From positions 1 through 40,884 of the forward strand of contig JAHZAU010000020.1 in NCBI GenBank assembly GCA_019423755.1: a stretch of 40,884 nucleotides of DNA, in the 5' to 3' direction. Below are positions 7,414 through 17,024 of the stretch, piece by piece; positions within the stretch are counted from its first letter, which is position 1, and each line of letters opens with the position of its first letter. Position numbers and translations under genes: made by a program. This stretch comes from Oscillospiraceae bacterium. Its GTDB lineage: Bacteria; Bacillota; Clostridia; Oscillospirales; Ruminococcaceae. The notes under the pieces were generated by a model. It made no database searches and was not told where the DNA came from. It worked only from the letters and a program-made list of their open reading frames with translations.

Positions 7414-7935
7414 ATGCAACGGAAGCAACTGCGTTTTCGCCGGGAGGGTGCAGCCCTTCGGCCTCCGCTGTTTGCCTATCTTTCCTATCTGCTGCTTTGT
7501 TCCCTGCTGCTGACCGGGCTGAGCTTTGCCCGGTATGTGGCGCAGGCCGAAGAGCAGAAGGCGAACCTTTCGGCAGCGGGCTTTTCCGTCCAGGCCGAGG
7601 CGGAAATGGAATCCCCTTCTTACACCTGGAACGGTGGGGGCGGGAAGGCCGAATATTCCTTCACCGTTTCCAACAACGGACAGGTGGCGGTGGCGTATGA
7701 TGTGGAAGTTGCCTTTGACCAACCGCTGCCGGAGGGAATATCGGTCACGCTGGACAGTCAGACAGGGAGCCTATCAGCGGATGGGAAAACGGTGCTCTTT
7801 TCCAATGCCGGTACTTTGCAGGAGAAGGGCAAACCCATGACCCACACCCTGACCGTGGCGGCAGAGGAGCCCGCTTCCCTTATGGCACAAACGCTCAAAG
7901 CCAACGTTTCGATCCAAGCCCGACAGACCCAGTAG
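7414..7935 (+). CDS. Small exported protein, probable SipW substrate
   Basis: 173 residues. A charged N-terminus of about 17 residues is followed by a hydrophobic segment ending GLSFARYVA, a variant of the SipW cleavage pattern. The mature part (about 125 residues) contains a predicted beta-sandwich-like stretch with alternating hydrophobics (FTVSNNGQVAVAYDVEVAF), like small DUF11/pilin-type domains. No catalytic motif or wall anchor is seen. The ribosome site AAAAGGAGGAGGG lies 16 bp after the second peptidase gene. It is likely a minor or initiating subunit of the same structure; the role is inferred from context only. Confidence 0.75.
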   Translation: MQRKQLRFRREGAALRPPLFAYLSYLLLCSLLLTGLSFARYVAQAEEQKANLSAAGFSVQAEAEMESPSYTWNGGGGKAEYSFTVSNNGQVAVAYDVEVAFDQPLPEGISVTLDSQTGSLSADGKTVLFSNAGTLQEKGKPMTHTLTVAAEEPASLMAQTLKANVSIQARQTQ

Positions 7936-7950
7936 AAAGGAGGGGAAACG

Positions 7951-8700
7951 ATGCGGCAATCCTTCATACCATCTGCTTTGGCGGCGGGACTGTGCGTCTG
8001 CCTGCTGGCGGCGCCGCTGCTGCCCTGCACCTGGGCAAAATACCAAACAAAGATACCCGTGGGCAGCTTTACCATAACGATCGAGAATACCCGCGTCCGC
8101 CCCTCTATCCAGCTGACCCACACTCTGGAGGGCCTGACCGCCTCCCTGCAGGAGGAAAATGCGGCATACGGCCTGGAAGCGACGGATTGCTGTATCCTTC
8201 TGGAGCCAGAGGACGGGTACCGTCTGCCGGACAGCGTCCAGGTGATGGTCAATGAGGTCTTGTATTCGGCGCCGGGGACGGAGGAGGAGCCTTCTCCCAT
8301 CGCTTATGACGCGGAAAACGGGGTGCTGCGTATTCCGGCATCCCTGCTGACCACCGACCCTACCCTGGTGCATTTGACCGCCTGCGGGCTGGCAGAAGAT
8401 AGCCCGCCCGCAGAGGGTATCGAACCACCCACGGAGGGTGCAGACCCACCTGCTGAGGATACGAACCCACCCGCCGAGGGTACAGACCCGCCCGCCGAGG
8501 GCGCAGACCCACCTGCCGAGGGTACAGATCCACCCACGGAGGATACAGACCCACCCACGGAGAGCACAGACCCACCCACCGAGGATACGGACCCGCCCAC
8601 CGAGGATACGGACCCGCCCGTCGAGAGTATCGAACCACCCGCCGGGGGTACGCAACCACCATGGCAAGAAACTCAGCTCCCCGAAGCAGCACAAGAATAA
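7951..8700 (+). CDS. Exported protein with PPxEGT heptad-repeat stalk, probable SipW substrate
   Basis: 249 residues. The hydrophobic signal segment ends CTWAKYQTK, matching the Ala-Lys-Tyr cleavage pattern of the first substrate. A domain of about 115 residues follows, then about 80 residues of acidic, proline-rich heptads (consensus D-P-P-A/T-E-G/D-T) and a short tail without hydrophobic anchor or LPxTG. The repeat should be an extended wall-spanning or adhesive stalk. The gene is last in the operon, 15 bp after the preceding one with an AAAGGAGGGG site, and ends at a strong terminator. Confidence 0.75.
   Translation: MRQSFIPSALAAGLCVCLLAAPLLPCTWAKYQTKIPVGSFTITIENTRVRPSIQLTHTLEGLTASLQEENAAYGLEATDCCILLEPEDGYRLPDSVQVMVNEVLYSAPGTEEEPSPIAYDAENGVLRIPASLLTTDPTLVHLTACGLAEDSPPAEGIEPPTEGADPPAEDTNPPAEGTDPPAEGADPPAEGTDPPTEDTDPPTESTDPPTEDTDPPTEDTDPPVESIEPPAGGTQPPWQETQLPEAAQE
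8422..8652 (+). repeat. 21-bp tandem repeat encoding a seven-residue stalk unit
   Basis: Eleven consecutive 21-bp units encode x-P-P-A/T-E-G/D/S-T/A. A degenerate unit precedes (8401-8421) and another follows (8653-8673). Units 6-9 (8527-8610) are closest to each other, indicating recent expansion. The tract is likely to vary in copy number between strains. Confidence 0.93.
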
Positions 8701-8703
8701 AAA

Positions 8704-8734
8704 AGCCGCCGGTCATCACGACCGGCGGCTTTCT
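8704..8734. terminator. Bidirectional terminator, SipW operon / TVP38 gene
   Basis: A perfect 10-bp stem (8704-8713 with 8721-8730) with a seven-base loop, A-rich on the left and T-rich on the right. It can end transcription of the plus-strand operon and the minus-strand membrane protein gene. Confidence 0.9.
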
Positions 8735-8745
8735 GTGTTGCGGTT

Positions 8746-9450
8746 TTATTGAGAAGGGGGCTGGTTTTTGGTGCGGCGGTTGAGCAGCACCGAGGAGATG
8801 ACCGTCACTGCCAGCAGCAGGACGGCGGGCAGCAGCAGCCAGGGCTCGAAGCCGTTGCTGACGGTGTGCATGGCCAGCAGGTGGAGGATGAGCACCGGGG
8901 AAAGCCCCAGCAGCGACCCGGCCAGATAGGACGGGTAGGCGGTGCCGCAGGCGCCCAGCACCAGGCTGCACAGGTCGCCGGGCAGCACGCCCACGATGCG
9001 CAGCAGGTAGGACACCAGCACCTGGTTTTGCAGCCCCAGGTCAAAGAAGCGCTGGGCCTTGGGGTAGCGGGCCAGCAGGTCGGCGGTGACGGTCCGGCCC
9101 CACTTGCGCCCCAGCAGGTAGGGCAGGGAGCAGCAGACCACCAGCCCGGCGTAGCTCAGCGGCAGGGCGATCCAGAAGGGATACAAAAACCCAGCCGCCA
9201 GATACAACAGGGAAAGGGGCATGACCACCGAAAGGGACTTGATCCCGTAGCACACCAGGATGACCCCGGCGGCCAGCCACGGGTTTTGGGGCACAAAGGC
9301 CAGGAACCCTTCCAGGGAAAGGTGCCGCAGGCTCAGCGCCAGCACCACCACCAGCAGAAGGGTCAGCACTGGGGGCACGATCTTCACTAGCCGGGCAAAG
9401 AGCGGGGGATTATTTGTGGTAGAGCTTTTTGGTCTGATATTTCGGTTCAC
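8746..9450 (-). CDS. TVP38/TMEM64 (DedA-superfamily) membrane protein
   Basis: A 234-residue integral membrane protein with five or six hydrophobic segments and the SNARE-associated/VTT-domain pattern, including an early PLSLLYLAAGFLYPFW region and a late RIVGVLPGD loop. Members of the superfamily are linked to lipid scrambling and envelope homeostasis; the substrate here is unknown. The GTG start at 9450 places the first 41 bp inside the upstream DUF1846 gene. Later GTG codons near residue 26 are an alternative, but the first candidate membrane helix begins right after them, so the longer form is preferred with caution. Confidence 0.82.
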   Translation of the reverse strand: MNRNIRPKSSTTNNPPLFARLVKIVPPVLTLLLVVVLALSLRHLSLEGFLAFVPQNPWLAAGVILVCYGIKSLSVVMPLSLLYLAAGFLYPFWIALPLSYAGLVVCCSLPYLLGRKWGRTVTADLLARYPKAQRFFDLGLQNQVLVSYLLRIVGVLPGDLCSLVLGACGTAYPSYLAGSLLGLSPVLILHLLAMHTVSNGFEPWLLLPAVLLLAVTVISSVLLNRRTKNQPPSQ

Positions 9451-10894
9451 AGGTCAGATTCACACCTAACTTTTTCAGGACGTTTTCGTCCACCTGGGAG
9501 AGGATCACCGAAGAGTGGGCCTCGCAGCCTTTGAGCCGGTGCAGCTGATTTAAGGCCAGCTGCGCGGTGGGGTTGGTAGCGGCGCTGATGGACAGGGCGA
9601 TGAGGGTCTCGTCGGTATGCAGACGGGGGTTGTGGTTGCCCAGATGGTCCACCTTCAGGTGCTGGATGGGCTCCAGGATGATGGGGGAGATCAGGTGTAC
9701 CTCGTCCTGGATGCCGGCCAGGGTCTTGAGGGCGTTGAGCAGCGCAGCGGAGAAGGCGCCCAGCAGGTTGGAGGTGCGGCCGGTGACGATGCGGCCGTCG
9801 TCCAGCTGGATGGCAGCGGCGGGCATGCCGGTCTCCTCGGCTTTTTCCCGGGCAACGGCAGCTACCGGACGGTCCGCCGGAGAGACGCCGGCCTGGTTCA
9901 TCAGCAGCTCCAGCTTGTAGCCCAGGGATTCGTCGGCGTTGCCCTTGCGCTGCTCGCAAAGGGCGTTGTAGTAGCGGCGGATGATCTCCTGACGGGAGGC
10001 GGCGCAGCAGGCGTCGTCGTCGGTGATGCAGTAGCCCGCCATGTTCACGCCCATGTCGGTGGGGGATTTGTAGGGGCTTTCGCCCAGGATCTTCTGGAAG
10101 ATGGCGTTGAGCACCGGGAAGATCTCCACGTCGCGGTTATAGTTGACGGTGGTTTTGCCATACGCTTCCAGATGGAAGGGGTCGATCATGTTGACGTCGT
10201 TGAGGTCGGCGGTGGCAGCCTCGTAGGCCAGGTTTACCGGGTGCTTCAGCGGCAGGTTCCAGATGGGGAAGGTCTCGAACTTGGAGTATCCGGCCTTGAC
10301 CCCGCGTTTGTACTCATGATACAGCTGGGAGAGGCAAACCGCCATCTTGCCGCTGCCGGGGCCGGGAGCGGTGACCACCACCAGGGGGCGGGAGGTCTCG
10401 ATGTACTGGTTTTTGCCGTAGCCCTCGTCGCTGACGATGAGCGGCACGTTGGAGGGATAACCGGCGATGGGGTAGTGCAGGTAAACCGGCACGCCCAGCT
10501 GCTCCAGACGGGTCTTAAACACGTCGGCGGCGGGCTGGCCCTCGTAGCGGGAGATGACTACGCTGCCTACATACAGGCCGATTCCGCGGAAGGCGTCGAT
10601 GAGCCGCAGCACGTCCACATCGTAGGTGATGCCCAGGTCGCCCCGGACCTTGTTTTTCTCGATGTCGGCGGCGTTGATCACGATGACGATCTCGGCGCTG
10701 TCCTTCATCTGAAGCAGCATCCGCACCTTGCTGTCCGGCGCGAAGCCCGGCAGCACCCGGGAGGCGTGGTAGTCGTCGAACAGCTTTCCGCCAAACTCCA
10801 GGTACAGCTTGTCCCCGGCCTGAGCGATGCGCTCCAGGATGTGCTTGGACTGCAGGCTCAGGTATTTGTCGTTGTCAAATCCGATTTTGTTCAT
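9410..10894 (-). CDS. DUF1846 (UPF0371) family protein
   Basis: A 494-residue soluble protein matching the DUF1846/UPF0371 family over its full length. It contains the typical VTAPGPGSGKMAVCLSQLYH segment (a loop resembling a nucleotide-binding turn), the TADLNDVNMIDPFHLEAYG region and the C-terminal HRLKGCEAH stretch. The biochemical function is not established; structures suggest a nucleotide-binding, possibly peptidase-like or adenylylating fold. The ATG has an AAAGGGG site and a well-formed promoter upstream. The 3' end overlaps the TVP38 gene by 41 bp, so the two are probably co-transcribed. Confidence 0.92.
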   Translation of the reverse strand: MNKIGFDNDKYLSLQSKHILERIAQAGDKLYLEFGGKLFDDYHASRVLPGFAPDSKVRMLLQMKDSAEIVIVINAADIEKNKVRGDLGITYDVDVLRLIDAFRGIGLYVGSVVISRYEGQPAADVFKTRLEQLGVPVYLHYPIAGYPSNVPLIVSDEGYGKNQYIETSRPLVVVTAPGPGSGKMAVCLSQLYHEYKRGVKAGYSKFETFPIWNLPLKHPVNLAYEAATADLNDVNMIDPFHLEAYGKTTVNYNRDVEIFPVLNAIFQKILGESPYKSPTDMGVNMAGYCITDDDACCAASRQEIIRRYYNALCEQRKGNADESLGYKLELLMNQAGVSPADRPVAAVAREKAEETGMPAAAIQLDDGRIVTGRTSNLLGAFSAALLNALKTLAGIQDEVHLISPIILEPIQHLKVDHLGNHNPRLHTDETLIALSISAATNPTAQLALNQLHRLKGCEAHSSVILSQVDENVLKKLGVNLTCEPKYQTKKLYHK

Positions 10895-10929
10895 AGATCC
10901 AGGACCCCTTTCTGCATTACATAACGTCT

Positions 10930-10958
10930 ATTATAAGGCGGGAAAAAAGATTTTGCAA
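10930..10958 (-). promoter_or_regulatory. Promoter of the DUF1846 gene
   Basis: On the minus strand: TTGCAA (10953-10958), a 17-base spacer and a perfect TATAAT (10930-10935), about 35 bases before the start codon. Confidence 0.75.
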
Positions 10959-11051
10959 CAGAAAAAACCCCCTCGCCTCCAAAAACGACCCTGCCAAAAG
11001 TTTTCCCCCAAAATCATCACTTTGCACCAGGGACTTTTTGCTGCTAAAGTC

Positions 11052-11080
11052 TTTTCGGGGATTGTCGTTTGTGATAAGAT
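11052..11080 (+). promoter_or_regulatory. Possible promoter of the S9 peptidase pair
   Basis: TTTTCG (11052-11057), a 17-base spacer and TAAGAT (11075-11080) preceded by TG, an extended -10. It lies 79 bases before the start codon. The -35 is weak. Confidence 0.4.
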
Positions 11081-11159
11081 AACAGGTAGAACTGGCGGGA
11101 AGATTGGTGCATTTTTCCAGTCTGCGCGCCATCCAGCCAGAAAAAAGGAGGGTACTATC

Positions 11160-13163
11160 ATGCAAGCAATCCAAATCCAAGATTTTACCAACTATCGGTT
11201 CCTTTCCGACCTGAAACTCTCCCCCCAGGGGACCCGGGCGGCGCTGGCCGTCCACCAGGCCGACCTGGAAAAGAACGGCTACCGCACGGTGCTGTGGGTG
11301 TGGGAGGCCACAGACGGCCGCCTGTGGCAGCTGACCGCCGGCGGCGACGAAGGGCTGTTCTGCTGGCTTGACGAGGAGCAGCTGCTCTTTGCCTCCCGGC
11401 GCGGCCAGCGCGAGCTGCGCCCCGGCGAGGCCGAGACCGACTTCTACCGCATCTCCCTTTCGGGCGGCGAGGCCCAGAAGGCCTTTACCGTCCCGGCAGC
11501 GGTGCGCCAGATCCGCCCCCTGCCCGACGGCCGCTTTGTGGTAAAGACCGTCTTTGACAACAACGCCCCCTGTCTGGAAGGCCTGGACGATGCGGCCCGC
11601 AAGGCGGCGCTGGACGCCTTTGAGGAGGAGCAGGATTACTTCATCATCGACGAGCTGCCCTTCTGGAAAAACGGCCAGGGCCGCACCAACAAAAAGCGCA
11701 GCCGCTTAAACCTCTTCGACCCCAAGACCGGCAGCCTTTCTCCCATCACCGGGCCGCTGACCCAGGTGGACGAGTGGGCCCTGGACGACGAGAAAGCCCG
11801 CATCGCCTACGTCTGCTCCACCTACGACGACGTGGAGCCGGAGCGCCCGGCGCTGCATCTGTATGACCTGGCTTCGGGCCAGGACCGCTGCCTGGTGCCG
11901 CTGGGCGAGCTTTCCTACGACAGCCTGGGCTTTGACGGCGCGGATATTTTACTTACCGGCAGCCGCTGCCAGCGCTACGGCCTCAACGAAAACCCGGTCT
12001 TCTGGCGGGTCACCACCGCCGACGGCACCCTGACCCAGGTAAGCTGCGAGGACCTTTCCTGCCACAGCTCCGTTGGCTCCGACAACCGCTACGGCGGCGG
12101 CAGCAGCTACGCCATCGCCGACGGCGGCGCTTACTTCACCATCACCGACCGCTTCTGCTCCCGCATCTGCCACATGAGCCGGGAGGGCGTCTTCCGCCCG
12201 GTGAGCCAGGCCGAAGGCTCGGTGGACGGCTTCGATGTGAAAAACGGCCGCTGCCTCATGGTTGCCATGCGGGGCAACCAGCTGCAGGAGCTGTATGAGC
12301 TGGATCTGGCTACCGGCCAGGAGCGCCAGCTGAGCCACTTTAACCAGGCGGTCCTGGAGGATAAATTCGTCTCCCAGCCCAAGTACCTGCCCTTTACCAA
12401 CTCCGACGGCGTGGAGATCGACGGCTGGGTGCTGGAGCCCATGGGCTTTGACCCCTCCGGCAGCTACCCCGCCATCCTGGACATCCACGGCGGCCCCAAG
12501 ACCGTTTACGGCACCGTCTTCTTCCACGAGATGCAGGTCTGGGCCAGCAAGGGCTACCTGGTGCTGTTCTGCAACCCCCGCGGCGGCGACGGCCGGGGCA
12601 ACGAGTTTATGGACATCCGCGGCCGCTACGGTCAGGAGGACTACCGCGACATTATGGAGTTTGTGGACCATGTGCTGGCCCAGTATCCCCAGATCGACAA
12701 AGCCCGCCTGGGCGTCACCGGCGGCAGCTACGGCGGCTTTATGACCAACTGGATCATCGGCCACACCGACCGCTTTGCCGCGGCGGCTTCCCAGCGCTCC
12801 ATCGCCAACTGGGTGACCATGGAGGGCACCTGCGACATCGGCCCCAACTTCGACAAGGACCAGACCGCTGCCACCCCCTGGACCGACATCCAGAAGGAGT
12901 GGGACCAGTCCCCGCTGCAGTTTGCCGACCGCTGCAAGACGCCCACCCTCTTCATCCACTCGGATGAGGACTACCGCTGCTGGATGGTGGAGGCGCTGCA
13001 GATGTTCTCCGCTCTGCGGATGCACGGCGTGGAGGCCCGCATCTGCCTGTTCCACGGCGAAAACCACGAGCTGTCCCGTTCCGGTAAGCCCCGCCACCGC
13101 ATCCGCCGCCTGGAGGAGATCACCACCTGGTTCGAGGACCGCCTGAAATCCAAGGCCCAGTAA
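11160..13163 (+). CDS. S9-family serine peptidase (acylaminoacyl/oligopeptidase type), copy 1
   Basis: A 667-residue cytoplasmic peptidase without signal peptide. The N-terminal part (about 1-400) is a beta-propeller that filters substrates. The C-terminal alpha/beta-hydrolase domain carries Ser523 in GGSYGGFMTNW, Asp604 in HSDEDYRCW and His636 in GENHELSRSG. S9 enzymes cleave short peptides or N-acylated residues. The ATG at 11160 follows AAAAAAGGAGGG; the frame upstream has no ribosome site. It is 13 bp ahead of a clear paralogue, so the two form a tandem duplication and probable operon. Confidence 0.93.
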   Translation: MQAIQIQDFTNYRFLSDLKLSPQGTRAALAVHQADLEKNGYRTVLWVWEATDGRLWQLTAGGDEGLFCWLDEEQLLFASRRGQRELRPGEAETDFYRISLSGGEAQKAFTVPAAVRQIRPLPDGRFVVKTVFDNNAPCLEGLDDAARKAALDAFEEEQDYFIIDELPFWKNGQGRTNKKRSRLNLFDPKTGSLSPITGPLTQVDEWALDDEKARIAYVCSTYDDVEPERPALHLYDLASGQDRCLVPLGELSYDSLGFDGADILLTGSRCQRYGLNENPVFWRVTTADGTLTQVSCEDLSCHSSVGSDNRYGGGSSYAIADGGAYFTITDRFCSRICHMSREGVFRPVSQAEGSVDGFDVKNGRCLMVAMRGNQLQELYELDLATGQERQLSHFNQAVLEDKFVSQPKYLPFTNSDGVEIDGWVLEPMGFDPSGSYPAILDIHGGPKTVYGTVFFHEMQVWASKGYLVLFCNPRGGDGRGNEFMDIRGRYGQEDYRDIMEFVDHVLAQYPQIDKARLGVTGGSYGGFMTNWIIGHTDRFAAAASQRSIANWVTMEGTCDIGPNFDKDQTAATPWTDIQKEWDQSPLQFADRCKTPTLFIHSDEDYRCWMVEALQMFSALRMHGVEARICLFHGENHELSRSGKPRHRIRRLEEITTWFEDRLKSKAQ

Positions 13164-13176
13164 GGAGGGAACTGCC

Positions 13177-15162
13177 ATGAACGAGAACAAACGCCCGGTG
13201 GCCCTGGAAGACCTGTGCGGCTACCGGTTCCTGTCGGCGCCGGAGTGCTCCCCCTCCGGCCGGTACGGCGCCTTTTTGGTGCATCAGGCAAAGCCCGACC
13301 GCTCGGGCTATACCAGCGACCTGTGGGTCTGCGCCCTGCAGGGGGAAGCGTCCCCCCGCCCGCTGACCCACTCCGGCGACATCGGGGCCTTCTGCTGGGA
13401 AGGGGAGGAGCAGCTGCTCTTCTCCTCCCGCCGCCGCCCCGGCCGCAAGGATACTGAAACCGACTACTACCGCCTGTCCCTTGCCGGGGGCGAGGCGGCA
13501 CCGGCCTTCACCCTGCCGGAGAAGGTCCGCAAGCTGCGTCCCCTGGGGGACGGCCGCTATCTGGTGACGGTGGACCGCTACCACGGCGGCCCCGACGCCA
13601 ACACCCAAAACCCGGAAAACACCGACCCGGACTACACCGTCTTTGACGAGCTGCCCTTCTGGAAAAACGGCCAGGGGGTCACCAACAAGCTGCGCCGCAC
13701 CCTCTGCCTCTTTGACCCGGCGGACGGGCGGCTGGACGCCATCAGCCCCGCGTGGATGAACGTGGAGGGCTTTGACGTGGCCGGGGACGGGGAAGCGGTG
13801 CTGTTTTACGGCCCGGAATACCGCGACGTCATGACCGTCTACCACAAAGCCTACCGCTGGGACGCTGCCGGCGGGAAGATGACCTGTCTGCTGGAAGACG
13901 GTCAGCTTTCCATCGACGCCAGCGGCCTGATGGGGGACTGCTGGATGCTGGCGGCCTCGGAGCAGAAGCGCTACGAGACGGTGGAAAACCCCTGGTTCTA
14001 CGCCATCAACTGGCGCACTGGGGAGCGTCATCTGGCGGCGGAATACGACCGCTGCGTCGGCGGCGCGGTGGGCACCGACTGCCACTACGGCGCCGGGGCG
14101 CACACCCGCAGCCGGGACGGCGTCTTTACCTTCCTGACCATCGAAGGCTACCGCACCCAGCTTTGGCAGATCGACCCGGCCGGCCAGCTGACCCAGCTTC
14201 ACGACGGCCAGGGCTTTGACACCATCTCCGCCTACGACCTGCGGGGCAGCAGCCTCTTCTGCGTGGCGATGGCGGACTGCGGCCTGGAAGAAGCCTGGTG
14301 CGTGGACCTCGAAACCCGCCAGGCCCGCCGCCTGACCTCTCTCAACGACGAGGCCCTCTCGGGCTGCGCCGTTTCCCGCCCCAAGTACCTGCCATTCACC
14401 GATTCCGACGGGGTGGAGATCGACGGCTGGGTGCTGGAACCGGTGGGCTATGACCCCGCCCGCCGCTATCCCGCCATCCTCAACATCCACGGCGGGCCCA
14501 AGGCGGTCTACGGCGAGACCTTCTTCCACGAGATGCAGTACTGGGCAGGGAAGGGGTATTTCGTGCTCTTCGCTAACCCCCGCGGCGGCGACGGCAAGGG
14601 CAACGAGTTTGCCGACCTGCGGGGCCGCTACGGTACCATCGACTACCGCGACCTGATGGAGTTTGTGGATCACGTTTTGGAGCAGTACCCGCAGATCGAC
14701 ACCGCCCGCCTGGCCTGCGCCGGCGGCAGCTACGGCGGCTTCATGGTCAACTGGATCATCGGCCACACCGGACGCTTTGCGGCGGCGGCCTCCCAGCGCT
14801 CCATCGCAAACTACCTCTCCAAATGCCTTACCACCGATATCGGCTACTACCACAACCTGAGCCAGACCGGCTCCGACCCGTGGAGCGGCTTTGAAAAGAT
14901 GTGGGACCAGTCCCCGGTCAAGTATGCCGACCGCTGCACCACCCCCACTTTGTTCATCCACTCGGAGGAGGACTACCGCTGCTGGATGTCCGAGGGCATC
15001 CAGATGTTTTCCGGCATCCGCCAGCACGGCGTCCCGGCGCGCATCTGCCTCTTTAAGGGCGAAAACCACGAGCTTTCCCGCTCGGGTATGCCCCGGCACC
15101 GCCTGCGCCGCCTGACCGAGATCACCTCTTGGTTTGACCGCTACACTGCAGAAAAAGAATAA
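13177..15162 (+). CDS. S9-family serine peptidase, copy 2
   Basis: A 661-residue paralogue of the preceding gene with the same layout: beta-propeller, then hydrolase domain with Ser518 in GGSYGGFMVNW, Asp599 in HSEEDYRCW and His631 in GENHELSRSG. Blocks such as FDELPFWKNGQG and RPKYLPFTDSDGVEIDGW match copy 1 almost exactly, while propeller loops differ widely, suggesting divergence in substrate preference. The ATG follows AAGGAGGG. Neither copy shows an export signal, so intracellular peptide turnover is likely. Confidence 0.93.
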   Translation: MNENKRPVALEDLCGYRFLSAPECSPSGRYGAFLVHQAKPDRSGYTSDLWVCALQGEASPRPLTHSGDIGAFCWEGEEQLLFSSRRRPGRKDTETDYYRLSLAGGEAAPAFTLPEKVRKLRPLGDGRYLVTVDRYHGGPDANTQNPENTDPDYTVFDELPFWKNGQGVTNKLRRTLCLFDPADGRLDAISPAWMNVEGFDVAGDGEAVLFYGPEYRDVMTVYHKAYRWDAAGGKMTCLLEDGQLSIDASGLMGDCWMLAASEQKRYETVENPWFYAINWRTGERHLAAEYDRCVGGAVGTDCHYGAGAHTRSRDGVFTFLTIEGYRTQLWQIDPAGQLTQLHDGQGFDTISAYDLRGSSLFCVAMADCGLEEAWCVDLETRQARRLTSLNDEALSGCAVSRPKYLPFTDSDGVEIDGWVLEPVGYDPARRYPAILNIHGGPKAVYGETFFHEMQYWAGKGYFVLFANPRGGDGKGNEFADLRGRYGTIDYRDLMEFVDHVLEQYPQIDTARLACAGGSYGGFMVNWIIGHTGRFAAAASQRSIANYLSKCLTTDIGYYHNLSQTGSDPWSGFEKMWDQSPVKYADRCTTPTLFIHSEEDYRCWMSEGIQMFSGIRQHGVPARICLFKGENHELSRSGMPRHRLRRLTEITSWFDRYTAEKE

Positions 15163-15173
15163 ACCAAAAAAAC

Positions 15174-15215
15174 AGCGCCCTGCCCGGAACCAAAGCCCGG
15201 ACGGGGCGCTTTTTG
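15174..15215. terminator. Bidirectional terminator, S9 pair / acetyltransferase
   Basis: A 14-pair stem with one mismatch and one G-T pair (15174-15187 with 15197-15210), a T-run to the right and an A-run to the left. It separates the convergent peptidase and acetyltransferase genes. Confidence 0.88.
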
Positions 15216-15223
15216 TGTGCGAT

Positions 15224-15766
15224 TTATTGGGGCGAGTCCTGCATGACGACCTGTTGCAGATAGTGGGAAAAGGCTGCGTATTGCTCGGAGGTCAACGCCT
15301 GCGGGAAGGAGAGCACCACCAGCGGATGCGGCGGAAAACCAGGGCGGTAAGCCGGATGCCGGTGGGAGAAGGGACATTCCGCAAAGCCCAGCCGCTGGTA
15401 AAACGCCTGGCGTCTCCGGGAAAGGTCGTCCACCGGCGGGTCGATCTCCAAAATCACCCGGCGGCCGTCGGACGCCTGCTGCTGGCAGTATTGCTGCAGG
15501 ATGCGGCTGCCGAACTGACGGCCGCGGACCTGCGCAGAGATGGCAAAATGCTCCACGTAGCAAAAATCCTCGGTTTCCCAGGTGAGCAGCACCCCCACCA
15601 GCTCCTGGTCCTCCACAAAGAGGTGGTAGCGGTATTGGGGATGCGCCCAGGCGGCCTCCTGCTGGTGGGGCAGGCGCTGTTCATGCAGCGGAAAGCTCTG
15701 GGCGTAGATAGCGGCGGCCTGCGGATAATATGGGTCCGCCGGGCCGGTAAGCAGGCGGTGCTGCAT
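15224..15766 (-). CDS. GNAT-family N-acetyltransferase
   Basis: A 180-residue protein with a GNAT core: the beta4 strand YVEHFAIS followed by VRGRQFGSRILQQY, the acetyl-CoA pyrophosphate-binding loop (Q/RxxGxG/A type), then a beta5 strand VILEIDPP and FYQRLGF near the C-terminus. It should transfer an acetyl group from acetyl-CoA; the acceptor cannot be told. It starts 24 bp after the DEAD-box helicase gene with an AAAGGAGG site, so it is probably co-transcribed with it. Confidence 0.88.
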   Translation of the reverse strand: MQHRLLTGPADPYYPQAAAIYAQSFPLHEQRLPHQQEAAWAHPQYRYHLFVEDQELVGVLLTWETEDFCYVEHFAISAQVRGRQFGSRILQQYCQQQASDGRRVILEIDPPVDDLSRRRQAFYQRLGFAECPFSHRHPAYRPGFPPHPLVVLSFPQALTSEQYAAFSHYLQQVVMQDSPQ

Positions 15767-15790
15767 GAGGTGTTCCTCCTTTGGTACGGG

Positions 15791-16936
<1,146 letters not shown>

Positions 16937-16995
16937 AAATGAAACTCTGCCTTCCTCTAGCTGTAAGGGTCTGTATTCTCGGTCAAATCACCCAT

Positions 16996-17024
16996 ATTAT
17001 ATCATATTCTGCCAAACCCGTCCA
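16996..17024 (-). promoter_or_regulatory. Promoter of the DEAD-box helicase gene
   Basis: On the minus strand: TGGACG (17019-17024), a 17-base spacer and a perfect TATAAT (16996-17001), giving a 5' leader of about 50 bases. The -35 ends next to the stop codon of the upstream kinase-like gene. Confidence 0.65.

Noticed and set aside
13120..15099. A 659-codon open frame on the minus strand
   Set aside because: It is the antisense shadow of the second S9 peptidase, with no recognisable domain and no ribosome site.
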